DNA from: Prochlorococcus sp. scB245a_520K10
GTDB lineage: Bacteria; Cyanobacteriota; Cyanobacteriia; PCC-6307; Cyanobiaceae
Direction: 5' to 3'
Assembly: GCA_000634515.1 (NCBI GenBank)
Contig: JFNU01000004.1
Location: forward strand, 186,001 to 250,000
Length of the DNA: 64,000 nt
Shown here: piece by piece, positions 62,694 through 64,000 of the stretch
How the letters are laid out: the number at the start of each line of letters is the position of its first letter
Numbering within the stretch: position 1 is the stretch's first letter
Notes under the pieces: generated by a model
What the model saw: only the letters and a program-made list of their open reading frames with translations
Told to the model about the DNA's origin: nothing
Database searches by the model: none
Made by a program: the position numbers and the translations under genes

Positions 62694-64000
62694 AACAAAT
62701 ATCAATTATTTTCCCAAATCAACTTTTTAGAGAAAGCCCAATCTTAAAAATAAATTGTGAAATTTTGATTTTGGAAGACTCATTATTTTTTGGAAATGAT
62801 AAATTTCATAAATTAATTAACCATAAAAACAAGTTAGTTTTTCATAGAGCGTCTATGCTCGCTTATAAAAAATATTTAGAAATATCTGGCTTTAAAGTTT
62901 TATATATCGAAAACAAGAATAATATTTCTACAGTCGACTACTTATCAGAATTTATTAAAGATAAATATCAAAAAATAAATCTCATTGATCCTCATGATTT
63001 TTTAATAATGAAGAGGATTAATAATTTTGTTGAAAGTAATAATTTAGCTTTAAATATTTTGCCTTCTCCTATGTTTATGACCAGTGAAGATTTAAAAGAG
63101 TTATTTGCATCAAATACAAAAAAACCTCTTATGGGGAGATTTTATGAAAATCAAAGAAAGAGCCAAAAGATATTAGTTAATGCTGATGATACACCTGAAG
63201 GGGGTAAGTGGAGTTTTGATGAAATGAACAGAAAAAAATTACCAAAAAAAATAAATATACCTGATACACCTAAATTACAAAAAAATAAATTTGTAGTTAA
63301 TGCAGAAAAGTCATTAGCCAATTTTGATATTGAGTTTATTGGTGAAAGTAATAACTTTTTATATCCAATTAATTTTGATGAGGCAGATCAATGGTTAAAT
63401 GATTTTTTTAAAAATAGATTTTTCTTATTTGGAGATTATGAGGATGCTATTTCTAGTGAAAATTCTTTTTTATGGCATAGTTTACTTTCTCCTCTTTTAA
63501 ATAGCGGCTTATTAACTCCAGATCTAGTAGTAAATAAAGCATTACTTTTTGCAAAAAATAATAATGTTCCTATTAACTCTCTAGAGGGTTTTATTCGTCA
63601 AATTATTGGATGGAGAGAATTTATTTGTCTTGTCTATAAAAAGTATGGAACAAAGATGCGAAACAGTAATTTTTGGAATTTTGAAGATAAGCCAATTCCA
63701 GAATCTTTTTATCAAGGAAATACAGGAATTGAACCAGTAGACGTTGTTATAAAAAATATTATTAAATATGGTTATTGTCATCATATTGAGAGATTAATGA
63801 TTATTGGTAACTTCATGCTTCTATGTAGAATTCACCCTAATCAAGTTTATAAATGGTTTATGGAAATGTTTATTGATTCCTATGATTGGGTTATGGTCCC
63901 AAATGTTTACGGAATGAGTCAGTTTAGTGATGGAGGGATTTTTTCAACAAAACCATATATATCAAGCTCTAATTATGTAAAAAAAATGTCTAATTTTAAA
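62690..64000 (+). CDS. phrB: Fe-S cryptochrome/photolyase-related protein (FeS-BCP), 3' end outside window
   Basis: At least 437 residues, still open at the window edge. The N-terminal Rossmann domain begins [15 protein letters not shown], the mark of this group rather than classical photolyases. Core blocks '[10 protein letters not shown]', '[19 protein letters not shown]' and '[15 protein letters not shown]' bind FAD. Bacterial members with known function repair 6-4 photoproducts and hold a [4Fe-4S] cluster; the last cluster cysteines would lie past 64000. It overlaps the DUF2256 gene by 4 bases. The repair activity here is inferred. Confidence 0.93.
   Translation, partial: MKQISIIFPNQLFRESPILKINCEILILEDSLFFGNDKFHKLINHKNKLVFHRASMLAYKKYLEISGFKVLYIENKNNISTVDYLSEFIKDKYQKINLIDPHDFLIMKRINNFVESNNLALNILPSPMFMTSEDLKELFASNTKKPLMGRFYENQRKSQKILVNADDTPEGGKWSFDEMNRKKLPKKINIPDTPKLQKNKFVVNAEKSLANFDIEFIGESNNFLYPINFDEADQWLNDFFKNRFFLFGDYEDAISSENSFLWHSLLSPLLNSGLLTPDLVVNKALLFAKNNNVPINSLEGFIRQIIGWREFICLVYKKYGTKMRNSNFWNFEDKPIPESFYQGNTGIEPVDVVIKNIIKYGYCHHIERLMIIGNFMLLCRIHPNQVYKWFMEMFIDSYDWVMVPNVYGMSQFSDGGIFSTKPYISSSNYVKKMSNFK

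Overview
The window is about 30% GC, densely packed, and almost certainly from a high-light-adapted Prochlorococcus (HLII-like). Evidence seen directly: photosystem I subunit PsaE, the cyanobacterial regulator pair PipX/PipY, cyanobacterial SepF, LrtA, a plastoquinol terminal oxidase, DUF1651/DUF1823/DUF3104/DUF4278 families typical of picocyanobacteria, and very short AT-rich spacers with many tiny genes. The species call is inference from family content and base composition.

Layout. 1-1800: the 3' part of a 23S rRNA gene, 5S rRNA and a terminator. 1796-6568: mutM-psaE (minus strand), a LysM protein, an ALDH3-type aldehyde dehydrogenase, a GNAT acetyltransferase and a DUF3104 protein. 6569-20368: an accessory-like stretch dominated by small hypothetical or single-membrane-segment genes, interspersed with a plastoquinol terminal oxidase (PTOX), a CrtISO-like flavoprotein, TatA, peroxiredoxin Q, an ArfB-like rescue factor and a CPBP protease. 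It ends in a gene-free block (19861-20368) that looks like a structured small RNA with a strong terminator. 20369-24900: proline iminopeptidase, a photolyase/cryptochrome, and tenA-thiD (thiamin salvage). 24900-29620: a second block of tiny genes, two probable monooxygenase-fold proteins, a candidate antisense small RNA, and tRNA-Thr(GGU) and tRNA-Tyr(GUA).

29650-36844 is a long plus-strand run of core genes: aroQ, miaE, cobI, a DUF1823 gene, der, an EcfT-like permease, pipX, pipY, sepF and proC. 36841-40130 runs on the minus strand: GT4 glycosyltransferase, recO, a deoC homologue and lrtA/hpf. 40175-45992 is plus: lipB, acyl-CoA synthetase, a YlqD-like gene, the pyruvate dehydrogenase E2 gene and queA. 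45994-50385 is minus and carries sulfur amino-acid metabolism (cysK and two trans-sulfuration PLP enzymes) plus rpsD. 50481-53355 holds yidD, a glutaredoxin-like gene, murE and an SDR. 53386-56421 holds a class V aminotransferase, an ArsM-like methyltransferase, a DUF4278 gene and nfu. 56492-61449 holds mqo, lepA, a lone DppC-type permease and trmH. The right edge (61546-64000) has a DCC thiol oxidoreductase, DUF2805 and DUF2256 genes and an Fe-S photolyase-related gene cut by the window.

The items most worth following are the structured RNA candidate at about 19975-20293, the repeat/terminator arrangement before the ABM gene at 27331-27520, a DeoC homologue that lacks the Schiff-base lysine, the Fe-S photolyase cluster at the right edge, LexA-like dyads before two small genes, and a small reading frame interrupted by one in-frame TGA. 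No CRISPR array, insertion sequence, prophage or integrase was seen.
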